Origin: JBBIND01 sp037444075
GTDB lineage: Bacteria; Acidobacteriota; Terriglobia; Bryobacterales; Bryobacteraceae
Assembly (NCBI GenBank): GCA_037444075.1
Contig: JBBIND010000008.1
Span: 1 to 64,000 of the forward strand
Direction: 5' to 3'
DNA: 64,000 nt
In this document: piece by piece, positions 55,312-64,000 of the stretch
How the letters are laid out: every line of letters begins with the position of its first letter
How positions within the stretch are numbered: position 1 is the stretch's first letter
Translations under genes and position numbers: made by a program
The notes under the pieces: model-generated
What the model was told of the DNA's origin: nothing
Database searches by the model: none
What the model saw: the letters and a program-made list of their open reading frames with translations, nothing else

Positions 55312-57000
55312 CTATTCAGACGAGGCGTCTTCGGTGAAGGCCTTGAGCCGGTGGCTGCGGCTGGGATGCCTCAATTTCCGCAGAGCCTTCGCTTCAATCT
55401 GCCGGATGCGCTCGCGCGTCACGGCGAAGTGTTGTCCCACTTCCTCGAGGGTGTGCTCGCTGCCATCCTGCAGGCCGAAGCGCATCTTGATGATCTTCTC
55501 TTCGCGAGGACTCAACGTCTTGAGAACTTCCGCCGTCTGCTCGCGCAGGTTCAGGTTGATGAGGGCTTCCGAAGGCGAAGCCAGGCGGCGGTCCACGATG
55601 AAGTCGCCCAGATGGGATTCTTCCTCCTCACCCACCGGCGTTTCGAGCGAGATGGGCTCCTGCGCCACCCGCAACACCTTGCGCACCTTGACCACTGGCA
55701 ACCCCAGCCGCTTGGCGAGTTCCTCGGAAGTCGGTTCGCGGCCTAATTCCTGCTGCATGGTACGCTGCGTCCGCACGAGCTTGTTGATGGTCTCGATCAT
55801 GTGGACCGGTATCCGGATGGTGCGCGCCTGGTCGGCGATGGCTCTGGCGATGGCCTGCCGCACCCACCAGGTGGCGTAGGTGGAGAACTTGTAACCCCTG
55901 TGGTAGTCGAACTTCTCGACTGCTTTCATCAAGCCGATGTTGCCCTCCTGAATCAGATCCAGGAATTGCAGACCACGGTTGGTGTAACGCTTGGCGATGG
56001 AAACCACGAGCCGGAGGTTGGCCTCGATGAGCTGCTTCTTGGCGATTTCGGCCTCGTTGAGACCGCGCTCGACAACCAGCAGAGTCCGGCGCAAATCCGA
56101 GGCGGTCGCGCCGATATCCACTTCGAGTTGCTGGATGCGCTGGCTGAGCTGGCGCAGTTCCTTGCGCAACTCGCGCGCGGACACGCGTACGTGCTCGGCC
56201 GGACCTTCCAACCGCCGCTGCTTCAGGGCGATCTCCTCTTCCAACGGCCGGAACCGGTCGACGACGCCGCGCAGATGGTTGCGGAGCCGTTCCTCCATCT
56301 CCTGGCTCCAGCGGATTCCGCGGATGCTTTTCGACACTGAAATCAGGCCGCGCGCCACGCTATAGCGCAACGTGCGGTGCTGCTTCGGCTTCAGGCTGCG
56401 TGAGACGGAGAGGAGTTTCTGAGCGTTTTGCTGGACCTTCTTGAAGAGTTTCTCAATCTTGTGGCAAGTCGTCAGCAAAGCGTCGCGATGCTGGGTGAGG
56501 ATTTCTTCGGTGTGTGGGGGGTCGGGCAAATCCAGCACGCTTCCCAGAGCTATGGAGTCGGAGCGAACGCCCTCCGCCGTTCTCAATATTTCACGGATGA
56601 CCAGGGGTGACCGGCTCAGCGCCTTGCGGACCCCGCGTGTGCCCCGCTCCATGCGGCGCGCAATCTCAACTTCGCCTGCGCGGGTGAGCAACGGCACAGT
56701 CCCCATCTCGCGCAGGTACATGCGGACCGGGTCGTTCGTCTTTTCGGCGATGCCCAGACCGGCGTCGAAATCCGTCAGAAGTTCCGCAGATTCACCGTCG
56801 CCTTTGTCGTTGTGTCCGAACTGCGAATCTTCGATGAGTTCGATGCCGGATTGCTGTAATTCGGAGAGAAGGTCGTCCAGTTCTCCGTTGTCGGTATACT
56901 CCTCTGGCAGCAGCCGGGCGATGTCGTCGTAGGCAAGAAACCCCTTCCGCTTGCCATGATCGACCAACTGCATTAACCGGTTTCGGCGATCTTGACCCAC
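55312..57000 (-). CDS. rpoD: Primary sigma factor RpoD (sigma-70)
   Basis: The product is 562 residues; GTG start after AAGGGGG. Region 1.1-like N-terminus ([19 protein letters not shown]), region 1.2 ([18 protein letters not shown]), a long helical non-conserved linker, region 2 ([34 protein letters not shown]), region 3, and region 4 ([20 protein letters not shown]). It directs RNA polymerase to -10/-35 promoters. It follows dnaG by 76 bases, the classical dnaG-rpoD arrangement. Confidence 0.98.
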   Translation of the reverse strand: MGQDRRNRLMQLVDHGKRKGFLAYDDIARLLPEEYTDNGELDDLLSELQQSGIELIEDSQFGHNDKGDGESAELLTDFDAGLGIAEKTNDPVRMYLREMGTVPLLTRAGEVEIARRMERGTRGVRKALSRSPLVIREILRTAEGVRSDSIALGSVLDLPDPPHTEEILTQHRDALLTTCHKIEKLFKKVQQNAQKLLSVSRSLKPKQHRTLRYSVARGLISVSKSIRGIRWSQEMEERLRNHLRGVVDRFRPLEEEIALKQRRLEGPAEHVRVSARELRKELRQLSQRIQQLEVDIGATASDLRRTLLVVERGLNEAEIAKKQLIEANLRLVVSIAKRYTNRGLQFLDLIQEGNIGLMKAVEKFDYHRGYKFSTYATWWVRQAIARAIADQARTIRIPVHMIETINKLVRTQRTMQQELGREPTSEELAKRLGLPVVKVRKVLRVAQEPISLETPVGEEEESHLGDFIVDRRLASPSEALINLNLREQTAEVLKTLSPREEKIIKMRFGLQDGSEHTLEEVGQHFAVTRERIRQIEAKALRKLRHPSRSHRLKAFTEDASSE

Positions 57001-57076
57001 GAACCAATCCCCCTTCCCTCTACTACGGCAGATGAAGCATTGTCCGTCATTCTACACCAAACGTACATGGCAGCGT

Positions 57077-58813
57077 TCAGCCTCTCGGCAGCCGCTCAAT
57101 CTCCCGGGTCAAGCGCAGCGCTTCCTCCAGGTTTCCGGCACGCTCGGCGGATTTCACCTGCGCATGCAACTCCGCGCGGAGCGCCTCCGGTCCGGCGGCT
57201 TCAAGCCGGCGCAGGCACTCCAGTGCCTGCTTCGCCGAGTCCGGTTCAGCAGGTGGCAAGTCCGCGAAGGCAAGTGTGGCCAGGACACTGCGGTCCTGTT
57301 CGGTCAGCCGCGCCTCCAGGTCGGCATAACTCCAATTCTCTTGTGCGGCCTGCAACTGCGCCATCGCCTGCAAAATTCCGCCGGAGGCCAAACCGCGCGG
57401 GATCTCCGTCGCCGCCCATTTAGGCAAAACCGCTCGCCGCGCCTCCGGGTTGCACAACAACTCGTGGATGAGCAGCTTTTCCGCGGGCTTCAGCGCATCG
57501 GCGGAGCTTCGCGGGGAGTCAGCCGTGCGGGCGCTTGAGGTTCGTCTGAAATGGCGCAGCACCATGGCCTGGTCCACTCCGAGGTAGGCGGCCACGTCAC
57601 CGGCCAACGCGGCCTGCTCTAGCGCATCGGGCACCAGTTGCAGGGCGGGCAGCAGCATCTCGCGGAAGCCTGTCATCCTCTCTTCGGCGATCTGCATATC
57701 GTACTTAGCGCGAGCCCGGTCAGCCAGCCAGTAAAAGTACCCGGCCGCTTTCTTCAGGCGGGCGCGATAGTCCGCCGCGCCGGCGCTTCGCACGAATTCA
57801 TCCGGGTCAAGCCCCTCGGGCAATTCCAGGATGCGCACGTGCATGCCTTCCGTCAGCAGCATCTGGATGGATCTTTCGGCAGCTCCCGCGCCGGCGGCAT
57901 CAGGATCGAAGTTGACGACGATGCGCTGCGCGTGCCGCTTGAGCGAACGAACCTGCTGCGCGGTCAGTGCCGTGCCGCAACTGGCTACCACCTCGCGGAC
58001 ACCCGCGGCGTGAAGCCCGATCACATCCATATACCCTTCCACCAGAATGGCGTGATCCTGCTGGCGAACTTCGCTGCGGGCGCGATGCAGGTTGTACAGA
58101 ACGTAGCTTTTCCGGTAGATGGGTGTTTCCGGCGAGTTCAGGTACTTGGGCTCGTCATCGGGCCGCAGGGCGCGTCCGGCGAAGGCGATGACTTTGCCGG
58201 ACTCGTTGTGGATGGGAAACATGAGCCGTCCACGGAAGCGGTCAAAGTGTCCGGTTCCTTCGTGGCGCCTCAACACAAGTCCTGAGGTTTCCAGCAGTTC
58301 GTCCGCGAAGCCTCGCCTCCGAAGGTGCTGTAGCAGGAACTGCCCGCCGGGCTCCGTGTAGCCGAGGCCGAATTGCGCCGCCACATCTTCGGATACACCG
58401 CGGTTCTTCAGATAGGAGCGGGCGGCGGCGCCTGCCGGCGACAGCAGGCATTGGCGTAACAGCTCTGCGGCCGCTTCGTGGATATCCTGCAGCGAAGCCC
58501 GCAGCTTGCTCTCGGGGTCGGCTTGCAGGTCCCGCTTGGGGAGCGGGATGCCATTCTTCTCGGCCAGGTGTTTGAGCGCCTCCCAAAAGGTGAGCCCCTC
58601 GAGCTGCATGACGAAATGGATGACGTCCCCTCCAGCCCCGCAACCGAAGCACTTGTAGAACTGGTGAGCGCTATGGACGCTGAAGGAAGGCGTCTTCTCC
58701 GGGTGGAAGGGACACAGTCCCACGTGCCGCGGCCCTGCCTTTCGCAGACGCACGTACTCGCCCACCACCGAAACGATGTCAACGCTCGATTTCAGGCGCT
58801 GCGCGAAATCCAT
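57077..58813 (-). CDS. dnaG: DNA primase
   Basis: The product is 578 residues, starting MDFAQRLKSSVDIVS; the ORF is open 17 codons further upstream but DnaG begins here. Zinc domain CPFHPEKTPSF...YKCFGCGAGGD (CHC2), catalytic domain with YTEPGGQFLLQHLRRRG region, TOPRIM motifs LVEGYMDVIGLH and NFDPDAAGAG, and a DnaB-interacting helical C-terminus. It lays RNA primers on the lagging strand. It lies 81 bases after the radical SAM gene and may share its transcript. Confidence 0.97.
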   Translation of the reverse strand: MDFAQRLKSSVDIVSVVGEYVRLRKAGPRHVGLCPFHPEKTPSFSVHSAHQFYKCFGCGAGGDVIHFVMQLEGLTFWEALKHLAEKNGIPLPKRDLQADPESKLRASLQDIHEAAAELLRQCLLSPAGAAARSYLKNRGVSEDVAAQFGLGYTEPGGQFLLQHLRRRGFADELLETSGLVLRRHEGTGHFDRFRGRLMFPIHNESGKVIAFAGRALRPDDEPKYLNSPETPIYRKSYVLYNLHRARSEVRQQDHAILVEGYMDVIGLHAAGVREVVASCGTALTAQQVRSLKRHAQRIVVNFDPDAAGAGAAERSIQMLLTEGMHVRILELPEGLDPDEFVRSAGAADYRARLKKAAGYFYWLADRARAKYDMQIAEERMTGFREMLLPALQLVPDALEQAALAGDVAAYLGVDQAMVLRHFRRTSSARTADSPRSSADALKPAEKLLIHELLCNPEARRAVLPKWAATEIPRGLASGGILQAMAQLQAAQENWSYADLEARLTEQDRSVLATLAFADLPPAEPDSAKQALECLRRLEAAGPEALRAELHAQVKSAERAGNLEEALRLTREIERLPRG

Positions 58814-58894
58814 GGGCCTTCCGGGACCATTATGCCCGACCGCATGGATTGACTGCCGCTCCACGCCGTAGGTCTGCGCTTTGCGCCTGCTCGA

Positions 58895-60988
58895 TCAGTC
58901 GCCGAATGTGCCCACTTCCTCCCGCACTTCAGCTTCCTTCCGCGTCCTGGACTGGCCGCCCGCAATCTGCACAAGCTCTTGCGGGGCTGGCTCTTTCAGC
59001 ACCACTTGACGGTACAAGCGCGCCATGCGCTGTCGTTCCTGCTGCTGTTTTTCGTCTCTGGCGCGGCGCTTCTCCTCGCGCGCGGTGCGGGGAACACCGA
59101 TCAGTTGGAGATCCCTCTGGGCGTCCGCGGCGACGTCCTCAGCCCGCAAGGCCAGCGAATGCGCGGCGCTCTCGAGCGGTACGCTATGGCCGCCGGCGAA
59201 GATCTCATGCCGGCCGTGCTCGGAGTACCACTTGGCCAGCGTGGCGGTCATGTGCATCTTCTCGACGATTTGCCTCCAGCCCACGCCCGTGTTGTAGGCG
59301 CAGAAGGAGATCTCACCCTTCTGCGTGGCATACGGGATGATGCACTGTTCGGTGCGGCGGAAGTCGTAATTGAAGAGATCCTGGAACCACATGCCGGCGA
59401 TGAACAGCACGTTCCACCGGTCGGAACGTCGTTTCTCGATGTCCGCCATCCGCCGCTGCCCGTGCACGTCGCCATAATTCCGCCCTGTAGCTCCAAAGCT
59501 CTTGTCGAACTTCTTCAACAGATCCAGCAGCCGGAAGTGGGTGGGCGCTTTGAACGGATTGTAGTTGCGTGCCAGCGCCAACGCCATGCCGAGCACCGAG
59601 AGAAAGCGGCCGCGCCCCGCATCGTTGACGTGCGCCACGTCCTTTGCCATCTGGTCGGCGTTCAGGAACGCCGTGATCGGCACGGCTTCCCGGGTCTGCT
59701 TGTCCACCATGACGGCCATGCCGATGCCGCAATTGGGGTGGCATCCGCAGCTTACCTGGCCCCACTCCGCTTCGGCGCCATGGACCAGGTCGGCCCAATC
59801 GGAAAACGTGCTCATGAAGGAAATCGGAAACCAGTCGCGCGTCGGTTCGCCGATACCCGCCTGGTTCTTAACGTCGTGGGCGAGGTGCGACAGCGTATAG
59901 CGCTGCGCCTCCCGGCGTTCGTCGCTCACTTCCTCGTCCCTGCCGGTGAATGAAACCGGCTGGAACGAGAGGAAGGCGATCCTCTTTGGATTGTCCAAAG
60001 CGAACTGTACGATTTTGCCGACCTGCTCGTTGTTCACGCCGTTGACCAGCGTGATCACCAGCACGATCTCCACGCCCGCGCTGTGCAGGTTCTCTATCGC
60101 TCTCATCTTGACGTCAAACAGGTTGCCCACGGCGCGGTGGGAATTGGCGCCGTTGCCGATGCCGTCAAACTGCAGGTACACGTAACGCAGGCCGGCGTCC
60201 GCCGCTTCGCGGCAGAACTGAGGGCTCTTGGCGAACTCGATGCCGTTAGTGGCAGCCTGAACGCTGTGGTAGCCCACCTTGCGCGCGTAGCGGACGGCGT
60301 CCAGGAAATACGGCGACAAGGTCGGCTCTCCGCCCGAGAACTGCACAGACATCTGCCGCCTGGGCTTGATGGAGATGGCGTTGTCCAGCAGCGTGGTGAT
60401 CTCCTCCCAGCTCAATTCGTGAACAAATCCAACCTGGTTGGCGTCCATGAAGCACGGGTCGCACATCATGTTGCAGCGGTTGGTCAGGTCGATGGTCAGG
60501 ACGGCGCCGCGTCCATGCTTGATGGTGCTGCTGCCGTGATTGTGGAGGGTTTCGTCATTGTGACTGCGGATGTCGCGCCCCGGGAACCGCCGCTCCAGAT
60601 TGCGGAAGAAAGCCGGATCGATGGACATGACGTCTTCGAAGCGTCCGTGCTCGGGACACTCCTTGACCATCAGGATGCGGCCATCGCGCTCGATGATCTC
60701 GGCTTTGATTTCGCCGGGTTTCTCATGGATCAGGACGCTGTGATCCAACTTGCCGTCGATAATCCTGCGGCGGATTTCGGGCACGCACCGGGGGCAGAGT
60801 GAATCCGTGGTTCTCGGCACGCCAAGCACCGGTTTGGTCTTCTCCGTGGACTTCAACAGCGGAACATCGGACCATCTTGGGGTGAAGGCCTTGTTGGGGC
60901 TGATCGAGTTCAGCCCGCTGAATACTTTCCAGGCCACACCTGCTCCGGCTGACAGCGCCTTTTCCAGGTACTTCACAGGTTTGTGCAC
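58895..60988 (-). CDS. Large radical SAM protein, tetraether/membrane-spanning lipid synthase (MJ0619/Tes)-like
   Basis: The product is 697 residues; GTG start after GGGAGG. Residues 60-115 form a rubredoxin-like knuckle (SLCPRC at C65/C68, KECPEHG at C111). The radical SAM cluster motif NRCNMMCDPC uses C172/C176/C179, followed by QFSGGEPTL (residues 216-224). A second Cys set, SCGCHPNCG (C414/C416/C420), and late C549 and C563 (SFCAYN) could hold auxiliary clusters. This plan (CPEHG knuckle, CX3CX2C core, later Cys clusters) is that of the MJ0619 family that forges C-C bonds between lipid chains. The last ~60 residues are a charged coiled coil (KRRARDEKQQQERQR). It precedes dnaG on the same strand. 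Confidence 0.82.
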   Translation of the reverse strand: MHKPVKYLEKALSAGAGVAWKVFSGLNSISPNKAFTPRWSDVPLLKSTEKTKPVLGVPRTTDSLCPRCVPEIRRRIIDGKLDHSVLIHEKPGEIKAEIIERDGRILMVKECPEHGRFEDVMSIDPAFFRNLERRFPGRDIRSHNDETLHNHGSSTIKHGRGAVLTIDLTNRCNMMCDPCFMDANQVGFVHELSWEEITTLLDNAISIKPRRQMSVQFSGGEPTLSPYFLDAVRYARKVGYHSVQAATNGIEFAKSPQFCREAADAGLRYVYLQFDGIGNGANSHRAVGNLFDVKMRAIENLHSAGVEIVLVITLVNGVNNEQVGKIVQFALDNPKRIAFLSFQPVSFTGRDEEVSDERREAQRYTLSHLAHDVKNQAGIGEPTRDWFPISFMSTFSDWADLVHGAEAEWGQVSCGCHPNCGIGMAVMVDKQTREAVPITAFLNADQMAKDVAHVNDAGRGRFLSVLGMALALARNYNPFKAPTHFRLLDLLKKFDKSFGATGRNYGDVHGQRRMADIEKRRSDRWNVLFIAGMWFQDLFNYDFRRTEQCIIPYATQKGEISFCAYNTGVGWRQIVEKMHMTATLAKWYSEHGRHEIFAGGHSVPLESAAHSLALRAEDVAADAQRDLQLIGVPRTAREEKRRARDEKQQQERQRMARLYRQVVLKEPAPQELVQIAGGQSRTRKEAEVREEVGTFGD

Positions 60989-61252
60989 GCGTTTGTTCCC
61001 TCCCAGTGTGAATGCCAGCCCGCGGACACCTGCCTCGCTGCGTCAGGCGTGCCAACCGCCTCACAGCGCGGGACGGCTATGTATCCGCAGTATAGGCTCG
61101 GGCTAGCCGGGTGGACAGCAGAAACAAGCGGATCGCCTGTTTCCGGCCCTGTGTGGTGATATCAGGCAGCGAACGGTTATGGCGCCGGCGGTTCACGGCG
61201 CCGTGATGGAGCGTTGACGATCCATGTGCGAAGTCCCCTCACCGCGATCAGT

Positions 61253-61258
61253 TACAAT
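61253..61258 (+). promoter_or_regulatory. -10-like TACAAT immediately upstream of cstA
   Basis: The hexamer ends 8 bases before the cstA ATG and no ribosome site follows it, so the predicted mRNA would begin at or next to the start codon. The nearest -35 candidate (TTGACG at 61214) is 33 bases away, too far. Confidence 0.4.
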
Positions 61259-61266
61259 GCACTCTC

Positions 61267-63333
61267 ATGAAGAAGATACTGGGGCGGCTGCTATGGGCTG
61301 CCATCGCTGCTGCCGGCGCATTCTGCCTGGCGGGTCTGGCAGTGGACCGCGATGAGCCGGTGAACAGCATCTGGCTGGTGATCGCGGCCGTCTGCATCTA
61401 CCTGATCGGATTTCGTTTCTATTCTGCCTTCATCGCCGCCAAGGTAATGGCGCTGAACGATCAGCGCGCCACACCGGCCGAGCGGCTGCGCAACGGGCAC
61501 GACTTCGAACCGACCAACAAGTGGATCGTCTTTGGCCACCACTTTGCCTCCATCGCCGGTCCCGGTCCGCTGGTGGGTCCGACGCTGGCGGCGCAATTCG
61601 GGTATCTGCCGGGCACGCTCTGGATCGTGATCGGCGCCGTGTTGGGAGGCGCCGTACAGGATTTCATCATTCTGTTCTGTTCGATGCGGCGAGACGGGAA
61701 ATCGCTCGGGCAAATGGCGCGGGAGGAGATTGGCAAAGTGGGCGGCATCACCGCCCTGCTGACGGTGCTGCTGATCATGACCATCCTGCTCGCCGTGGTT
61801 GCGCTGGTGGTGGTGAATGCCCTCAAGGGCAGCCCCTGGGGGACGTTCACCACCGCCGCTACCATGCCCATCGCGGTGTTCATGGGTTTGTACCTGCGCT
61901 ATTGGCGGCCCGGCAAGGTGCTGGAATGTTCCGTTCTGGGTTTTCTGCTTCTGATGGCCAGCATCTTTGGCGGCGAATGGGTGGCCAACTCACCGGTGTT
62001 GGGTCCGGTCTTCACATTGTCCGGAATCGCGCTCGCCGCATGCGTGATCATCTATGGGTTCATGGCCAGCGCGCTGCCTGTATGGTTGCTGCTGGCGCCG
62101 CGTGATTACCTGAGCACGTTCGTCAAGCTGGGCGTGGTGCTCATGCTCGGCGTGGGCATCCTGTTTGTGCGTCCCGACCTCGAACTGCCCGCCTTGACGC
62201 GCTTCACGGACGGCAACGGACCGATCTTTGCGGGCAAGATCTTCCCCTTCTGCTTCATCACCATCGCCTGCGGCGCGATTTCAGGCTTCCACTCGCTGAT
62301 TTCCTCCGGCACTACGCCCAAGATGATCGCCAAGGAAAGTCACGCCCGTCCGGTGGGCTACGGCTCCATGTTGATCGAGAGCTTCGTGGCCATCATGGCG
62401 ATGATTGCCGCGTGCGTGCTCCAACCGGGCGTCTTCTTTGCGGTGAATTCGCCGGCGGGCGTGGTGGGCGCGACTCCGGAAGCGGCGGTGGCTACCATCA
62501 CGTCCTGGGGCTTTCCCGTGACGGCCGTCGAGATGGAGACCCTGGCTCGCGACGTCGGCGAGCAGACCCTGTTTTACCGGACCGGAGGGGCGCCTTCTCT
62601 GGCGCTGGGCATGGCGCACATCTTCGTCAAGAGCGGGGGCGGCCAGGCGTTGTTGGGCTTCTGGTACCACTTCGCCATCATGTTCGAAGCGCTGTTCATC
62701 CTGACCATCATCGACGCGGGTACACGCGTGGGACGCTTCATGTTGCAGGATTTGCTGGGGCACGTGTACAAACCCCTGGGGCGCACCAGTTGGATGCCGG
62801 GCGTGATCCTGACTAGCGCGGCGGTGGTGCTGGCGTGGGGCTACTTTCTCATACAGGGCGTGCGGGACCCGTTGGGAGGCATTAACTCGCTCTGGCCGCT
62901 GTTCGGCATCGCCAACCAGTTGCTGGCGGCCATCGCTCTGTGCGTGGCCACCACGATTCTCATCAAGATGCATGGAGCGCGCTACATGTGGATCACCTGC
63001 GCGCCGCTCGCCTGGCTGCTGGTGATCTGCTTCACGGCTGGCTGGCAGAAGATCTTCTCGCCCCACCCGAGAGTGGGCTTCCTGGCCCAAGCCTCCGAAC
63101 TGAGCGCCTCGCTTGCGGCGGGCGCCATACCTGCCGCGAAAGTCTCGGAAGTGAACGCGCTGATCTTCAACAACCGCCTGGACGCCGTGGTGTGCGGCAT
63201 TTTCCTGGTGCTGGTCACGACGATCCTGATCGATTCCATCAAGCTCTGGGCCGGTTTGCTGCGCGGGAGGCGTGAATCGAAACTCGTGGAGGCGCCCTTC
63301 ATCGTTTCCACGCTGAGGGCGGAGGACATATGA
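61267..63333 (+). CDS. cstA: Carbon starvation protein CstA (peptide/pyruvate transporter family)
   Basis: The product is 688 residues with some 16 hydrophobic segments. Typical stretches are FGHHFASIAGPGPLVGP, LPGTLWIVIGAVLGGAVQD, SCMRRDGKSLGQ-like SMRRDGKSLGQMAREEIG, and GAISGFHSLISSGTTPK. CstA family members import peptides or pyruvate during carbon limitation. Its stop overlaps the start of the small ybdD-like gene (ATGA), as in E. coli cstA-ybdD. It is possibly leaderless (TACAAT at 61253). Confidence 0.95.
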   Translation: MKKILGRLLWAAIAAAGAFCLAGLAVDRDEPVNSIWLVIAAVCIYLIGFRFYSAFIAAKVMALNDQRATPAERLRNGHDFEPTNKWIVFGHHFASIAGPGPLVGPTLAAQFGYLPGTLWIVIGAVLGGAVQDFIILFCSMRRDGKSLGQMAREEIGKVGGITALLTVLLIMTILLAVVALVVVNALKGSPWGTFTTAATMPIAVFMGLYLRYWRPGKVLECSVLGFLLLMASIFGGEWVANSPVLGPVFTLSGIALAACVIIYGFMASALPVWLLLAPRDYLSTFVKLGVVLMLGVGILFVRPDLELPALTRFTDGNGPIFAGKIFPFCFITIACGAISGFHSLISSGTTPKMIAKESHARPVGYGSMLIESFVAIMAMIAACVLQPGVFFAVNSPAGVVGATPEAAVATITSWGFPVTAVEMETLARDVGEQTLFYRTGGAPSLALGMAHIFVKSGGGQALLGFWYHFAIMFEALFILTIIDAGTRVGRFMLQDLLGHVYKPLGRTSWMPGVILTSAAVVLAWGYFLIQGVRDPLGGINSLWPLFGIANQLLAAIALCVATTILIKMHGARYMWITCAPLAWLLVICFTAGWQKIFSPHPRVGFLAQASELSASLAAGAIPAAKVSEVNALIFNNRLDAVVCGIFLVLVTTILIDSIKLWAGLLRGRRESKLVEAPFIVSTLRAEDI

Positions 63334-63506
63334 AGCGGTTACGCCAATTGGGCCGGTTCTTCATGCGCCTTCTGCGCGAGCTGTCGGATGAAGGCGCCTA
63401 CCGCCGCCACCTGCTGAGGCACGGGCGGAATCACAGCAAACGGGAATGGCAGCACTTCTGCGAACACCATCTCACGGCCAAGTACCGGCGCACGAAGTGC
63501 TGTTGA
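63330..63506 (+). CDS. YbdD/YjiX-family small protein, CstA partner
   Basis: The product is 58 residues, overlapping the cstA stop (ATGA), with GGAGGACAT before it. The sequence has HLLRHGRNHSKREWQHFCEHH mid-protein and ends RRTKCC; YbdD/YjiX proteins likewise end in a double cysteine and follow cstA or btsT. They are required for transport activity of their partner in E. coli. Too short to be listed by most ORF filters. Confidence 0.8.
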   Translation: MKRLRQLGRFFMRLLRELSDEGAYRRHLLRHGRNHSKREWQHFCEHHLTAKYRRTKCC

Positions 63507-63577
63507 AGGCGGGTGCGAAGCGCCTTCCCGCCCGCCGGTGGCTGAGCGGGAAGGCGAACCGCTAAGAGAACGCAGAG

Positions 63578-64000
63578 TTATTTCGCCATCTCCGGCGGAA
63601 TCGGCAGAGTCACCTTCCCGGTGGCCGCCCACTCGGCTCCGCGCGTGTAGGTCACGATGAAGGCGGGCGTCTTCAGGTTATCCGGCACATGCCCGAGCAT
63701 GTTGGCATACACGCGGCCCTTTCCGTAATTCAAGGTCCAGAGGATGGGGTGGTCCAACCCCGGACCGGGAATGGGTTGCCTCGCTTTGCCCTGGTAGCGG
63801 CTGTGATCGTCCCACGCGGTCGCCAGCACATGGTAGGATCCCGCGGGCTGCCACTTCAGGTTGGCGTACAGTTCGTCATTCGGCTGGGGAAAAGACGTCT
63901 TCAGTCCTCGGGTGATTGGATGATTCTCATCAACGATCTTCACGGTGAAGTCATGCGGCGGAGAGTGGTGCCCCTGGTTCGGGCGCCAGTTGCCGCCGGA
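63578..64000 (-). CDS. ThuA-like domain protein, 5'-truncated by window edge
   Basis: The 140 residues visible are the C-terminal part; the frame is open through base 64000. Seen are HHSPPHDFTVKIVDENHPIT, a ThuA hallmark, followed by ELYANLKW, PILWTLNYGKGRVYANMLGH and VTYTRGAEW. ThuA (trehalose-utilisation) proteins are a glutamine-amidotransferase-like fold, often exported and linked to sugar catabolism in Acidobacteria and Planctomycetes. It is convergent with the cstA operon. Confidence 0.85.
   Translation of the reverse strand, partial: SGGNWRPNQGHHSPPHDFTVKIVDENHPITRGLKTSFPQPNDELYANLKWQPAGSYHVLATAWDDHSRYQGKARQPIPGPGLDHPILWTLNYGKGRVYANMLGHVPDNLKTPAFIVTYTRGAEWAATGKVTLPIPPEMAK

Noticed and set aside
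61214..61258. TTGACG and TACAAT as one -35/-10 promoter of cstA
   Set aside because: Spacing is 33 bases, about twice the functional distance.
1..64000. CRISPR array, rRNA operon, insertion sequence or prophage
   Set aside because: I looked for regularly spaced repeats, rRNA stretches, transposase motifs and phage structural genes and saw none.

Overview
The window is GC-rich bacterial chromosome, most likely from an uncultured Acidobacteriota of the Bryobacterales/Solibacter type. The inference rests on an Oar-like TonB receptor with an N-terminal carboxypeptidase-regulatory-like domain, stacked secreted amidohydrolases, a DUF1080 (3-keto-disaccharide hydrolase) protein, a ThuA-like protein, BshC, and DevBCA/MacAB-type exporters. 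Three runs of N (1953-2052, 13331-13340, 18820-18829) show it is a scaffolded draft assembly, and two of them fall inside genes. There is one tRNA, tRNA-Leu(CAA), no rRNA, no CRISPR array and no insertion sequence that I can recognise.

Layout. 1-9.8 kb is a scavenging region: the 3' part of a GH9-like glycosidase, a full-length TonB-dependent receptor broken by one in-frame TAG, a beta-propeller phytase, and a secreted fusion of an FGE-like domain with a PL11-like rhamnogalacturonan lyase. 9.9-14.1 kb holds a membrane protein, acpS-nikR, and a divergent nickel/cobalt ECF transporter (cbiM-cbiQ-cbiO). 14.1-20.3 kb holds dtd, a GHMP (glucuronokinase-like) kinase and an operon of three overlapping amidohydrolases, of which only the middle one keeps the metal-binding motif. 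20.3-29 kb is mostly core metabolism: purM-purN, a Gfo/Idh/MocA oxidoreductase, proS plus a class V aminotransferase, and rpiB-glyA-GT4 glycosyltransferase. 29-30.1 kb is an AT-rich pocket with a small HTH regulator, a perfect palindrome beside it, and a divergent zinc-ribbon/sigma-region-4-like protein of unknown role.

30.4-43 kb: DUF1080 protein, tadA, a four-gene ABC exporter (two permeases, membrane-fusion protein, ATPase), an SDR-ltaE-hemW operon, bshC, an HpcH/HpaI aldolase, tRNA-Leu and a polyprenyl-phosphate sugar transferase. 43-49 kb: an orphan terminator, DAHP synthase, an anchored unknown protein and three consecutive sugar kinases of three different folds (PfkB, ROK, FGGY). 49-55 kb: priA and an envelope module (small membrane protein, methyltransferase, membrane sulfatase-like hydrolase). 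55-61 kb: a conserved dnaG-rpoD pair preceded on the same strand by a large radical SAM protein. 61-64 kb: cstA with its small YbdD-like partner, and the 3' part of a ThuA-like gene.

The most interesting item is the 697-residue radical SAM protein at 58895-60988. Its architecture resembles the archaeal tetraether lipid synthase (MJ0619/Tes) family and its bacterial membrane-spanning-lipid homologues. Acidobacteria make iso-diabolic acid and branched tetraether-type lipids, so it is a reasonable candidate for that chemistry. Other leads are the degenerate-canonical-degenerate amidohydrolase operon, the self-regulated-looking HTH locus, the FGE-lyase fusion and the nonsense-interrupted receptor.
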